Below, in pieces: positions 1-7,669 of a stretch of 64,000 nt of DNA; the first letter of the stretch is position 1, and every line of letters starts with the position of its first letter. A program made the translations under genes and the position numbers. Location: NCBI GenBank assembly GCA_016795285.1, contig JAEUIC010000029.1, positions 1-64,000 of the forward strand, written 5' to 3'. The notes beneath the pieces were generated by a model. That model searched no databases and was not told where the DNA came from. It was given only the letters and a program-made list of their open reading frames with translations. Source of the stretch: Planctomycetota bacterium. Lineage in GTDB: Bacteria > Planctomycetota > B15-G4 > SIAN01.

Positions 1-110
1 CGTGCCTGGGGGGGGGGGGGGTCGCGCGGCCCCCGGGGGGGGGTTTCCCCGGCGCGGGGGGGGGGGGGGGGGGGTCCCCCCCCCCCCCCCCCCCCACGGC
101 GGTCTTCTCC
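1..110. other. G and C homopolymer tract, probable assembly artefact
   Basis: The stretch is almost entirely runs of G followed by runs of C, ending just before normal coding-type sequence. It has no codon structure and no plausible regulatory element. Runs of this length at the very edge are typical of two-colour sequencing poly-G reads joined at a contig end. It should not be interpreted biologically. Confidence 0.7.
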
Positions 111-159
111 TCACCTCGGCCGGCGCGATCGCGCCGCCTTCCCGCCACCGGAGGTTCCC

Positions 160-1302
160 ATGAAGGTGTTCCGCTTCCCCCTGCTCGCGCTCGCCCTCGC
201 GGCCGGCGCCTGCGCCACCGATCTCGGCAGCAGCAACGACGGCTCCATGTCGATGACCGCCGCCAAGCCCGGCAAGAGCGCCAAGTTCGACGCGAAGAAC
301 GAGTTCAAGCTGGTCGTGCCGGAAGGCGCCCAGTCGGTGCGGATCTGGTTCGCGGCGCCGCAGGACGACGAGTGGACCACGATCTCGAACTGGGCTTTGA
401 GCGGAACCGTCGGCGTGAACCAGCGCCCGGTGGTCGACGATCACGGCAACCGGATGATCTACGCCGAGCTGGCGGGCACGCACCCGGTCACCGAGATCGC
501 GATCTCCGAGGCGTTCACGCTCGAGCGCCAGGAGATCGTCGGCAACGTCGATCCGTCGAAGGCCCGGCCGCTCTCCGCGAGCGAGGCGGCGAAATTCGCG
601 CGCGAGCTCGGCGAGAACACCTGGATCAAGATCACGCCGGAGATCCGCAAGATCGCCGCCGAGGTGGTCGGCACCGAGACCAACCCGGTGATCGCCGCTC
701 GCAAGCTCTACGACTGGACGCTCGACAACATCGAGTACTGGGTGAAGACGCCGGCCACGCGCAAGGCGTCGGCGACGGGCAGCTCGGAGCACTGCCTCAC
801 CACCAAGACCGGCAACTGCACCGACTTCCACTCGCTGTGGGCCGCGCTGGCGCGCGCGTCGGGCATCCCGACCCGCATCGTCTACGGCTCGATCTTCAAG
901 CCGGCGCTCGACGGCCAGGACAAGGATGGCAGCTACCACTGCTGGCCCGAGTTCTACGCGTCGGGGCTCGGCTGGGTGAGCCACGACGTCGCGGTCGCCG
1001 ACATCTTCCGCGGCACCTACGAGCTGAACGCCGACAACGAGGAGAAGGTGCGCCTCACCATCGCGACGCCCTACGCCGGCCCCGACGAGAAGATGGTGGA
1101 CTACTACTTCGGCAACATCGACGAGCGGCGCGTCGTCTGGTCGATCGGCCGCGACTTGACCCTCGATCCGCCGGCCGCGGCCGGCAAGGTGAACGGGATG
1201 TTCAAGGCGTACGTCGAGATCGACGGCAAGCCGTACGGCGAGAAGTCGGCCGACGGCAAGGTGCAGTGGACCCGCAAGTTCAGCTACCGTGAAGTGAAGT
1301 GA
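160..1302 (+). CDS. Transglutaminase-like domain lipoprotein
   Basis: The product (380 aa) starts with a lipoprotein signal peptide ending in LAAGAC, so it is probably lipid-anchored outside the cytoplasm. The central region carries the papain-like transglutaminase core triad: C220 in GNCTDFHSLW, H260 in SYHCW and D276 in VSHD. Bacterial members of this fold are usually proteases or amidases, or bind peptides, rather than true cross-linkers, and the substrate cannot be read from sequence. Residues 60-150 precede the core and resemble the beta-rich N-terminal part seen in such proteins. A GGAG motif lies 7 nt before the ATG. It precedes the sulfur-relay genes, but nothing links it to them functionally. 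Confidence 0.8.
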   Translation: MKVFRFPLLALALAAGACATDLGSSNDGSMSMTAAKPGKSAKFDAKNEFKLVVPEGAQSVRIWFAAPQDDEWTTISNWALSGTVGVNQRPVVDDHGNRMIYAELAGTHPVTEIAISEAFTLERQEIVGNVDPSKARPLSASEAAKFARELGENTWIKITPEIRKIAAEVVGTETNPVIAARKLYDWTLDNIEYWVKTPATRKASATGSSEHCLTTKTGNCTDFHSLWAALARASGIPTRIVYGSIFKPALDGQDKDGSYHCWPEFYASGLGWVSHDVAVADIFRGTYELNADNEEKVRLTIATPYAGPDEKMVDYYFGNIDERRVVWSIGRDLTLDPPAAAGKVNGMFKAYVEIDGKPYGEKSADGKVQWTRKFSYREVK

Positions 1303-1389
1303 TCGACGCGGGCGGGGGCGCGGTCCACCACCGCGTCTCCGCTCGCGGAACGAAGTGCACCCCTTCGGGGCCGGTGCGGCGCGCGCGTC

Positions 1390-2103
1390 GTGCCGGCCCC
1401 GCTCGCCTCTCCCGACCACGAGCCGCCCATCGTCCACCGCCCCACCGCTCCCGAGCCCGACGCTGACGCCGATCGCGATGCCGACTCGGCCGCCGAGACG
1501 CCGCAGGTGGTGGCCGCCGTCGAGCGCGGCGCGAGCGGCCGCTGCGTCCGCTGCCAAGGCGCCGTCTGCGGCCACGAGGTCGTGCTCGCGTGGGTGCTCG
1601 GCTTCAAGGATGCGCCGCGCTGCGCCGGCTGCCTCGCCACCGGGCTCGGCCGCGCGCGCCACGAACTGATCGCGAGCGTGAAGCAGCACGTCGACCACCG
1701 CGACTGCTGGAGCGCCGGGTGGCGCCACGCGAGCTCGATCGAGGCGTTGCGCGGCGCCGGAAGCTGCGCGGTGGCGCGCGCCGCGGGCGAGCCGCCGCGC
1801 TCTCCGGACTCCGCCGAGCGACACGCAGCAACCGACGCTCTCGCAGCAGCCGCGGCCGCCCCGACCGCTGCCACCGCGACCCCGCGCGCGGCCCACTGCT
1901 ACGACGCCGGCGATCTCGGCTGCGGCGACCTCGTGCTGGAACTGCGCCTGCGACTGCGCGAGCTCGCACCCGGCTCGCTGCTCGAAGTGATCGCCCGCGA
2001 CCCCGGCGCCCCAGCCGACCTGCCCGCTTGGTGCGGGCTGACCGGCCACACGCTGCTCGAGGCCGCCCCTCCCCGCTATCTCATCCGCCGCCGCCCCGAC
2101 TGA
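1390..2103 (+). CDS. Cys-rich protein with C-terminal TusA-like sulfur-carrier domain
   Basis: Residues ~170-237 match the TusA/SirA fold: an N-terminal Cys in a GDLGC motif, then a helix, LLEVIARDPGA and the conserved DLPAWCGLTGH. TusA proteins carry persulfide sulfur on that Cys (C178 here) between sulfurtransferases. The usual Cys-Pro is Cys-Gly here. Residues ~35-110 hold CVRC, VCGHE and CAGC, a possible zinc or iron site not seen in ordinary ~80-residue TusA. The two parts are joined by an Ala/Pro linker. The start is a GTG with no good ribosome site, so the N-terminus is uncertain. It is followed within 40 bp by a DsrE-like gene and then a second TusA-type protein, suggesting one sulfur-transfer unit. 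Confidence 0.65.
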   Translation: MPAPLASPDHEPPIVHRPTAPEPDADADRDADSAAETPQVVAAVERGASGRCVRCQGAVCGHEVVLAWVLGFKDAPRCAGCLATGLGRARHELIASVKQHVDHRDCWSAGWRHASSIEALRGAGSCAVARAAGEPPRSPDSAERHAATDALAAAAAAPTAATATPRAAHCYDAGDLGCGDLVLELRLRLRELAPGSLLEVIARDPGAPADLPAWCGLTGHTLLEAAPPRYLIRRRPD

Positions 2104-2142
2104 TCGCCCGCGCGATCGAGCGGCCTTCCACAGGAGCCACCG

Positions 2143-2505
2143 ATGCCTGGCAAGTTCTGCGTGACGCTGACCTGCTCGAAGGACAACACCGACAAGGCGA
2201 CCGTCGCGTTCGTCGTCGCCAACGCCGCCGTCGCGTCGGAGAAGGAGACGATGGTCTTCCTCTCGATCGAGGGCGTGCGCCTCTCGCAGCAGGGGTTCGC
2301 CGACACGATCCACGAGGAGGGCTTCGCGCCGTTGAAGGACCTGATGGCGAACTTCGTGAAGGCGGGCGGCGTGATCTGGGTCTGCTCGCCCTGCTTCAAG
2401 AAGCGGAAGCTCGACGAGGCGGCGCTGATCCCGGGCGCGACCATCGTCGGCGGCGCAAAGCTCGTCGAGTTCCTGAGCGCCGGCTCGCCCTCGGTCAGCT
2501 TCTGA
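2143..2505 (+). CDS. DsrE/DsrF-like family protein
   Basis: This 120-aa protein fits the DsrE fold. It has an N-terminal strand with 'KDNTDKATVAFVVANAAV', a middle segment TMVFLSIEGVRL, and the 'GGVIWVCSPCFKKRKLDE' region where these proteins place their reactive Cys (C-S-P-C here). DsrE-like subunits exchange persulfide sulfur with TusA-type carriers. The flanking TusA-like genes make that role likely here, but the sulfur donor and acceptor are unknown. The start ATG follows the sequence CACAGGAGCCACCG, with a good Shine-Dalgarno. The stop lies 4 bp before the next ATG, so the two are almost certainly cotranscribed. Confidence 0.8.
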   Translation: MPGKFCVTLTCSKDNTDKATVAFVVANAAVASEKETMVFLSIEGVRLSQQGFADTIHEEGFAPLKDLMANFVKAGGVIWVCSPCFKKRKLDEAALIPGATIVGGAKLVEFLSAGSPSVSF

Positions 2506-2509
2506 GCCG

Positions 2510-3304
2510 ATGGCTCCCGAGCCCGCGAGGCACGGCGACGACGCAGCAGGCCGCGCCGCCGAGCGCGCCCCCGACGCGATCTGCGAAGGGGGCGACCTCG
2601 ACTGCGGCAGCGGCCTGCTGCTGATCATCCGCGAGGCGATGGCGCCGCTGCCGCCGCGTGGCCTGCTCGAGGTGAGGAGCCGCGAGACGAGCGTGAAGGA
2701 GGACCTGCCGGCGTGGTGCCGGCTGGTCGGCCACGAGCTCGCGGCGGTGGTGCCACGCGAGGGCGGCTCGACGGCCTACCGCATCGTGAAGGGGGGCGCT
2801 GCCGATCGCGCGAGCAGCGCCGAGGCGCCGCTCGCCGCCGACCTCGAGCAGGCGCGCCGCTTCACCTGGAGCGCGCGCGTGCGCTGGACCGCCGGCATGC
2901 AGGCGACCAGCTACGTGCGCAACCACGCCGTCGCCGTCGGCCAGCCGGCGAGCTTCGACACCGCCGATCCGGCGCCGGGCGCGATCGAGCTGCTGCTCTC
3001 CGCGCTCGGCGGCTGCCTCGCGGTCGGCCTGCAGTGGCGCGCGTCGCGCCAAGGCATCGTGGTGCGCCAGCTCGAGGTCTCGCTCAAGGCGCGCTCGACC
3101 GACATCCTCGTCTTCCTCGGCCTCGCCGAGGCGAGCGGCTCCGCGCACCCCGGCCTCGCCGCCATCGAGGGATCGCTCTACGCCGACTGCGACTGCGACG
3201 AGGAGCAGCTGCAGGCGCTCTTCGCCGACACCGTCGCGCGCAGCCCCGTCGCGCAGACGCTGCTGCGCGGCGTGCCGCTGCAGGTGACGGCGAAGCTCGC
3301 GTGA
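2510..3304 (+). CDS. TusA-like and OsmC-like fusion protein
   Basis: Residues 20-95 form a TusA-type domain with Cys32 in GDLDCGSG and the later DLPAWCRLVGHEL. Residues 115-264 are OsmC/Ohr-like, with the helix around ALGGCLAVGLQWRA placing C169 at the peroxidatic or sulfur-binding position. The second OsmC Cys, normally in a CPV-type motif, is Ser here (RSPVAQTLL). A classical two-Cys peroxide reductase cycle is therefore unlikely, and a sulfur-handling role fits better. TusA-OsmC fusions next to DsrE proteins are known in other bacteria. It ends a three-gene run and faces a convergent propeller gene 34 bp away. Confidence 0.75.
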   Translation: MAPEPARHGDDAAGRAAERAPDAICEGGDLDCGSGLLLIIREAMAPLPPRGLLEVRSRETSVKEDLPAWCRLVGHELAAVVPREGGSTAYRIVKGGAADRASSAEAPLAADLEQARRFTWSARVRWTAGMQATSYVRNHAVAVGQPASFDTADPAPGAIELLLSALGGCLAVGLQWRASRQGIVVRQLEVSLKARSTDILVFLGLAEASGSAHPGLAAIEGSLYADCDCDEEQLQALFADTVARSPVAQTLLRGVPLQVTAKLA

Positions 3305-3338
3305 GGGCCGGTAGCGGCGCCGCGGCCGTCCGACGCGC

Positions 3339-4526
3339 TCACTTCTTGTCGTGGGGCGCGTCGGGCAGCTCGACCAGGAAGAGGTCCCATGCCGCGTTCG
3401 TGTCGTTCGGCACCAACGTCGTGAGAGAGCTCAGGAAGAGCGCGTGCGTCCCCGCCTCGGAGAGCACGTTGCCACCGCCGATGAACGGGTCGATCACCAC
3501 CTTCGCCTGCTGGTCGGTCGACGAGTCGTAACGCCACAGCCCCGACTGCACGCCGAACGGTCCTGCCCAGAGCAGGTAGCGCCCGTCGCGGGAGACAGAC
3601 TGCGGCGCCGCGCCGGCGAGCGGCAGCACGGTTGTCGCAAGCGTCGCGAGGTCGACGCGCAGGGTGGCGCGCGGGAAGGTGCGCCAGAACCCGAGGCCGC
3701 CGCCGTAGCCGCTGTACCAATAGGTCGAGTACCACTTGCCGTAGTTGGGGTAGGGCTGCAACCACCGCTCCGCCGAGACGAAGATGGCTGAGCCGTCGGC
3801 CGCGATCACCGGATCGGAAGGGAAGGCGAGGATGTGGCCGTCGGAGTCGTAGAAGTCGCTGCGCGTCGACAGCAGAGGCCAGGCGATCTCGACGATCGAG
3901 ACCGGCCACGCCCCGCCGATCGCGACCGAGGCGTCGGCGCTGAGCGAGGTGGTCGTCATGAAGAAGCCGGTCGAACCGAGGATCGAATCGCTCGCGACCT
4001 CGTAGGTTTCGGTCGACTGGGATTCGGTGAAGACGACGTGGGTCCCGTCGGCGGAGACGAGCGGCCGCTCCGGAGCCCAGTACCACGAGGCGGCCGAGAC
4101 CAGCACCGTGGTGCCCGCGACACGGTCGCGCAGGTAGACGTCGGTCCGGGTGTCCGTATCGACCGGCCCGAGGTCGGTGGCGTCGCTGAGGAACGCGACG
4201 AAGCGGCCGTCACGCGAGATCGACGGCGAGTAGCTCGCGCCGTTGGCAGCGCCGCCGCCCGACGCCATCGAGATCCGCATCGTCTTCTGCAGTTGGCGGT
4301 CGCGCACGAAGACCGCTGAGTGGTGCGCACCGGAGCCGGTCGCGTCGTCATCCTCGGCGACGAACGCCACGAAGCGCCCGCTCCCCGAGAGCGCGAACTC
4401 CTGGTAGGCCCCCTTCGCGAGCTGCGAACCGTTGTTGCGCACGCTGACGCGTTCGTAGTTCTGCGCGGCCGCGAGCGGCGCGAGCACCACCGACGCGAAG
4501 AGGGGCAGGGCGATCGATCGCAGCAT
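3339..4526 (-). CDS. Secreted WD40/PD40-type beta-propeller protein
   Basis: The chosen ATG gives a clean Sec signal peptide (MLRSIALPLFASVVLAPLAAAQ) and has GGAG 9 nt upstream; the longer reading frame adds only Arg-rich shadow sequence. The 395-aa product contains repeated blades of the type SxDGRFVAFLSDATDLGPVDTD and SRDGRYLLWAG, including 'DTDTRTDVYLRDR'. These are characteristic of PD40/TolB-like propellers that are common in planctomycete and actinobacterial exported proteins. An aromatic-rich stretch, with many Tyr and Trp near residue 260, interrupts the blades. The role is unknown; binding to a ligand or surface partner is the general expectation. Confidence 0.75.
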   Translation of the reverse strand: MLRSIALPLFASVVLAPLAAAQNYERVSVRNNGSQLAKGAYQEFALSGSGRFVAFVAEDDDATGSGAHHSAVFVRDRQLQKTMRISMASGGGAANGASYSPSISRDGRFVAFLSDATDLGPVDTDTRTDVYLRDRVAGTTVLVSAASWYWAPERPLVSADGTHVVFTESQSTETYEVASDSILGSTGFFMTTTSLSADASVAIGGAWPVSIVEIAWPLLSTRSDFYDSDGHILAFPSDPVIAADGSAIFVSAERWLQPYPNYGKWYSTYWYSGYGGGLGFWRTFPRATLRVDLATLATTVLPLAGAAPQSVSRDGRYLLWAGPFGVQSGLWRYDSSTDQQAKVVIDPFIGGGNVLSEAGTHALFLSSLTTLVPNDTNAAWDLFLVELPDAPHDKK

Positions 4527-4764
4527 GGCGGGACTCCGTCGTGGACGACCGGGACAGCTGGGGCAGCTGGGGCAGACACGGTCCGATGCACGCCGACGAG
4601 ATCGACGCGCGCGGACGAAGGCATGCTCCGAAGCGCAATCGGACTCGCGATGCAACGATCGGACTGCTCGCGACGCCGCGAGGCGAACCCAGAACGGCGT
4701 CAAGCACACCACGATCGGCGCCCGCCCCCCTATCCTCGCGCGCCTTCACCTCCCGGAGCCCGCG

Positions 4765-5901
4765 ATGGCCTTGCCCCGATTCCCGGTGACCAGCGTCGGC
4801 AGCTGGCCGCGCCCCGACTGGCTGCTCGACGCGATGAAGCGCAAGCGGTCGAACCTGCGCGAGCTGCAGGACCAGGCGACCTTGCTGGCGATCAAGCAGC
4901 AGGAGGACGCGGGCGTCGATCTCGTCACCGACGGCGAGCAGCGGCGCGACAACTTCTACTCCTTCCTCTGCGACAAGCTCGACGGCCTGCAGCTGATGAC
5001 GATGGCCGACCTGCTCGACCACGTGGAGGACAAGGCGGGCTTCGAGGCGCTGCTGCAGACGCTCGACGTGCCGGCCTTCGCGATCCGCAATCCGACCGTG
5101 GTCGGGAAGCTGCGCGCGAAGGCGCCGCTCGCGCTCGACGACGCCCGGTTCCTGCGCGCCCACACGAAGCGCGCGCTGAAGGTGACGCTGCCCGGCCCCT
5201 ACCTGCTGTCGCGCTCGATGTGGGTGAAGCGGCTCTCGGAGGCGGCCTATCCGACGCGCGCGGGGCTGATCGACGACCTCGTGGCGCTGCTGCGAGCCGA
5301 GCTGCTCGACCTGGTGCGCATGGGCGTCGAGATGGTGCAGTTCGACGAGCCGGCGCTGACCGAACTGGCGTTCGCCGGCAAGTCCTCCACGCGCACCTTC
5401 ATGTGCGCCGCGCTCGCCGCGCAGGCGAGCCCCGAGAGCGAGCTCGAGCTGGCCGTCGAGCTGATCAACCGCGTGGTCGACGGCGTGAGCGGCACCATCA
5501 CCGCGATCCACGTCTGCCGCGGCAACTGGAGCCGCAAGGAGGAGGTGCTGCTGGCCGGCAGCTACGACCCGCTGATGCCGACCTTCCGCAAGATGAAGGT
5601 GAAGCAGTTCGTGCTGGAGTACGCCACCGAGCGCGCCGGCACGTTGGACGCGCTGCGCGAGCTGCCGCCCGGCGCGCAGGTCGGGCTCGGCGCCGTCAAC
5701 CCGCGCACCAGCGAGATCGAGCCGACCGCGACCATCGTCGAGCGCGCGCGGCGCGTCGCGGAGCTGCTCGATGCCGACCGCGTCTTCCTCAACCCCGACT
5801 GCGGCTTCGGGACCTTCGCCGAGCGCCCGGTGAACAGCGCCGCCGTCGCCGAGCAGAAGCTCGCCGCGCTGGCGCAGGCCGCGCAGCTGCTGCGGCGCTG
5901 A
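4765..5901 (+). CDS. Core-type cobalamin-independent methionine synthase (MetE C-terminal domain)
   Basis: The 378-aa protein corresponds to the catalytic C-terminal TIM barrel of MetE without the N-terminal half. It begins with PVTSVGSWPRP and has the DGEQRRDNF motif. The zinc ligands are visible: H249 and C251 in HVCRGN, E285, and C346 in NPDCGFG. Such core-MetE proteins transfer a methyl group to homocysteine; the donor is often not the folate used by full-length MetE. The start was chosen because GGAG lies 9 nt upstream and the family starts here. A second homocysteine methyltransferase lies about 3 kb further on. Confidence 0.8.
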   Translation: MALPRFPVTSVGSWPRPDWLLDAMKRKRSNLRELQDQATLLAIKQQEDAGVDLVTDGEQRRDNFYSFLCDKLDGLQLMTMADLLDHVEDKAGFEALLQTLDVPAFAIRNPTVVGKLRAKAPLALDDARFLRAHTKRALKVTLPGPYLLSRSMWVKRLSEAAYPTRAGLIDDLVALLRAELLDLVRMGVEMVQFDEPALTELAFAGKSSTRTFMCAALAAQASPESELELAVELINRVVDGVSGTITAIHVCRGNWSRKEEVLLAGSYDPLMPTFRKMKVKQFVLEYATERAGTLDALRELPPGAQVGLGAVNPRTSEIEPTATIVERARRVAELLDADRVFLNPDCGFGTFAERPVNSAAVAEQKLAALAQAAQLLRR

Positions 5902-5922
5902 GAGCCCGCGCGCGCCCACCCC

Positions 5923-5995
5923 GGTGGCGGGGTCGATTCTTCCGCACCGGTGCCGGGGAGTTTCCGTCCACGCCGGTGGCGGGGAGTTTCCGTCC
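5923..5995 (+). repeat. Intergenic repeat cluster A (three 24-25 bp units)
   Basis: Three head-to-tail units share the core GGTGSCGGGG. The first ends TCGATTCTTCCGC (type II); the second and third end AGTTTCCGTCC (type I). They sit between the convergent ends of the metE-like and sulfatase-like genes. The fifth core base alternates G, C, G from unit to unit. The same units recur in three other intergenic clusters in this window. Confidence 0.85.
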
Positions 5996-6100
5996 GGGGC
6001 GAACGCTGCCGTGTCGACGCGGCAGGAACGACGTCGATGTCGGCTGCGTGCGGGATCGGTCGGCGGCGCGCTCCCGGATCGAAACGACGGCGGTCGCGGC

Positions 6101-7573
6101 TCAGCGATCGCCGTAGCCGAGCTGCTGCAGCATCTGTTGGCCGGCGCGGCTCAGCGGCCCGGCCGGCGCTCGGCGCGCCGCGGTGCGCGCCAACCAGTCG
6201 TCGAGGCGGCGGCGCAGCGCGCGCACCACGTTCGGGTGGGCGGCGGCGACGTCGTGCTGCTCGTGCGGATCGGCATCGACGTCGAAGAGCTGTTCCTGCT
6301 CGCCCCCGTCGCGCTGTTGCACGACCAGCTTGAAGCGCCCCTGCCACGCGCAGAGCCGCTCGACGTCGGGGAGCTCGCCGGGTGGCGGCGGCGTGCAGGG
6401 GAGCGCGCCGAACGCGACGCGCTCGTCGGCGTCGAGCGTGCCCGCGGCGCCACCTGCGGCATCGTCGGAGGCTTCACTCGCGTCGGCGGCGAGCAGCGGC
6501 CAGAGGCTTCGACCGTCCAGCAGCTCGCCGAGCAGCGCCACCGGATCGTGGCCGAAGCTCTCGAGCACGGTTGGCAGCAGGTCGACGTTCTCGACCAGCG
6601 ACTCGACCACCGCGCCGCGCGCGACGCCCGGCCCGCGCACCAGCAGCGGCACCCGCAGCGTCTCCTGCGACGCGACGAAGGCATGCATGCCGAGCGTCGG
6701 CAGCGCGCGGCTCTCGCCGTGGTCGGCCATGAAGAGGAGCAGCGTGCGATCGAGGCGATCGCGCGCGCGCAATCCGTCGAGCAGCGCGCCGACCCGCTCG
6801 TCGAGGAAGGCGACTTCGGCGTCGTAGAGCTGCAGGAACTCGTCGGCGTAGTGCGGCGGGAAGCCGCCGCTGCGCAGCAGCTCGAGCCGCGTGCGGACCG
6901 AGAAGTCGAGCGGCCCGTCGTAGTCGGCCGTCACGTAGCGAGCGCGGTGCGCGTCGGGCGGCACGAAGGGCGTATGGGCGATGAAGAGGTGGATCCAGGC
7001 GAACGAGGGCTTCGCTGGCGGCAGCGCGTCGAGCCAGCCGAAGAACTTCGGCAGCAGGTCGTTCGCGAGGTCGGAGACGTCGCGCACCTGCGTCCGGAAG
7101 CCCTGCACGAGGTTGGCGTCGTTGAACTGGAAGACGTTGTAGAAGCAGCCGGTCTCGACGCCGCGGCGCAGCAGGAGTTCGGCGAGCGTGTCGACCTCGG
7201 GCGCGAGCGAGTGCCAGTTGTCGGTGAGGCCGTGCGAGAAGGGGGAGCGGCCGGTCAGCAGCGAGGCGTGCGAGGGCGCCGTCTGCGGCATCGGCACGGC
7301 GGCGCGCGCGAAGCGGACGCCATCGGCAGCGATCGAGTCGAGGTGCGGCGTGGCGACGTCGCGGCCGCCGTAGCAGCCGAGGCGGTCGGCCGAGAGCGTG
7401 TCGAGCGTGACCAGCACGACCTGCGGCGGGTGCCGATCGGCCAGCGCGACAGGCCCCGCGGGCGCAGGCGGCTGATCGCCGCAGCCGCTGATCAGGAGCA
7501 GGGCTGACGACAGCGCCGCACCGCTCCACGCCGCGCCCATCGCCTTCCGCTTCGTTCGCCAGCGCCGTTGCAT
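6101..7573 (-). CDS. Sulfatase-superfamily lipoprotein lacking the formylglycine residue
   Basis: The fold is of the alkaline-phosphatase/sulfatase type. The metal motif DTLSADRLGCYG is near residue 58, the second metal motif MADHGES lies mid-protein, and a C-terminal sulfatase-like subdomain follows. The signal peptide ends LLLISGC, so it is lipid-anchored. The nucleophile motif, normally C/S-x-P-S-R, reads T98-A-P-S-H102. It therefore cannot form formylglycine, and it may be a phosphoesterase or phosphotransferase instead. The chosen start gives a basic n-region; an alternative ATG at 7540 has a better GGAAGG ribosome site. The longer frame upstream runs into intergenic repeats and is not coding. 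Confidence 0.8.
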   Translation of the reverse strand: MQRRWRTKRKAMGAAWSGAALSSALLLISGCGDQPPAPAGPVALADRHPPQVVLVTLDTLSADRLGCYGGRDVATPHLDSIAADGVRFARAAVPMPQTAPSHASLLTGRSPFSHGLTDNWHSLAPEVDTLAELLLRRGVETGCFYNVFQFNDANLVQGFRTQVRDVSDLANDLLPKFFGWLDALPPAKPSFAWIHLFIAHTPFVPPDAHRARYVTADYDGPLDFSVRTRLELLRSGGFPPHYADEFLQLYDAEVAFLDERVGALLDGLRARDRLDRTLLLFMADHGESRALPTLGMHAFVASQETLRVPLLVRGPGVARGAVVESLVENVDLLPTVLESFGHDPVALLGELLDGRSLWPLLAADASEASDDAAGGAAGTLDADERVAFGALPCTPPPPGELPDVERLCAWQGRFKLVVQQRDGGEQEQLFDVDADPHEQHDVAAAHPNVVRALRRRLDDWLARTAARRAPAGPLSRAGQQMLQQLGYGDR

Positions 7574-7603
7574 GCGGCCCGATCGTAGCCCCTGGCCCTC
7601 CAC

Positions 7604-7659
7604 TCCACGGTGCCGGGGAGTTTCCATCCGCCGGACGGAAACTCCCCGGCACCGCGTGG
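7604..7659. repeat. Intergenic repeat cluster B, two units forming a near-perfect palindrome
   Basis: Two type I units face each other. The left arm GGTGCCGGGGAGTTTCC is mirrored by GGAAACTCCCCGGCACC on the right, with one internal mismatch and outer CCAC/GTGG arms offset by a bulge. The stem could exceed 20 bp. It lies between the end of the ThrE-like gene and the start of the sulfatase-like gene, both on the minus strand, so it could act as a terminator or processing hairpin. Confidence 0.8.
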
Positions 7660-7669
7660 AGGGAGGGGT

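Noticed and set aside
1284..1874. Minus-strand frame opposite the first TusA-like gene
   Set aside because: Ser/Ala/Arg-rich with no domain; the plus strand has the TusA motif and sensible gene order.
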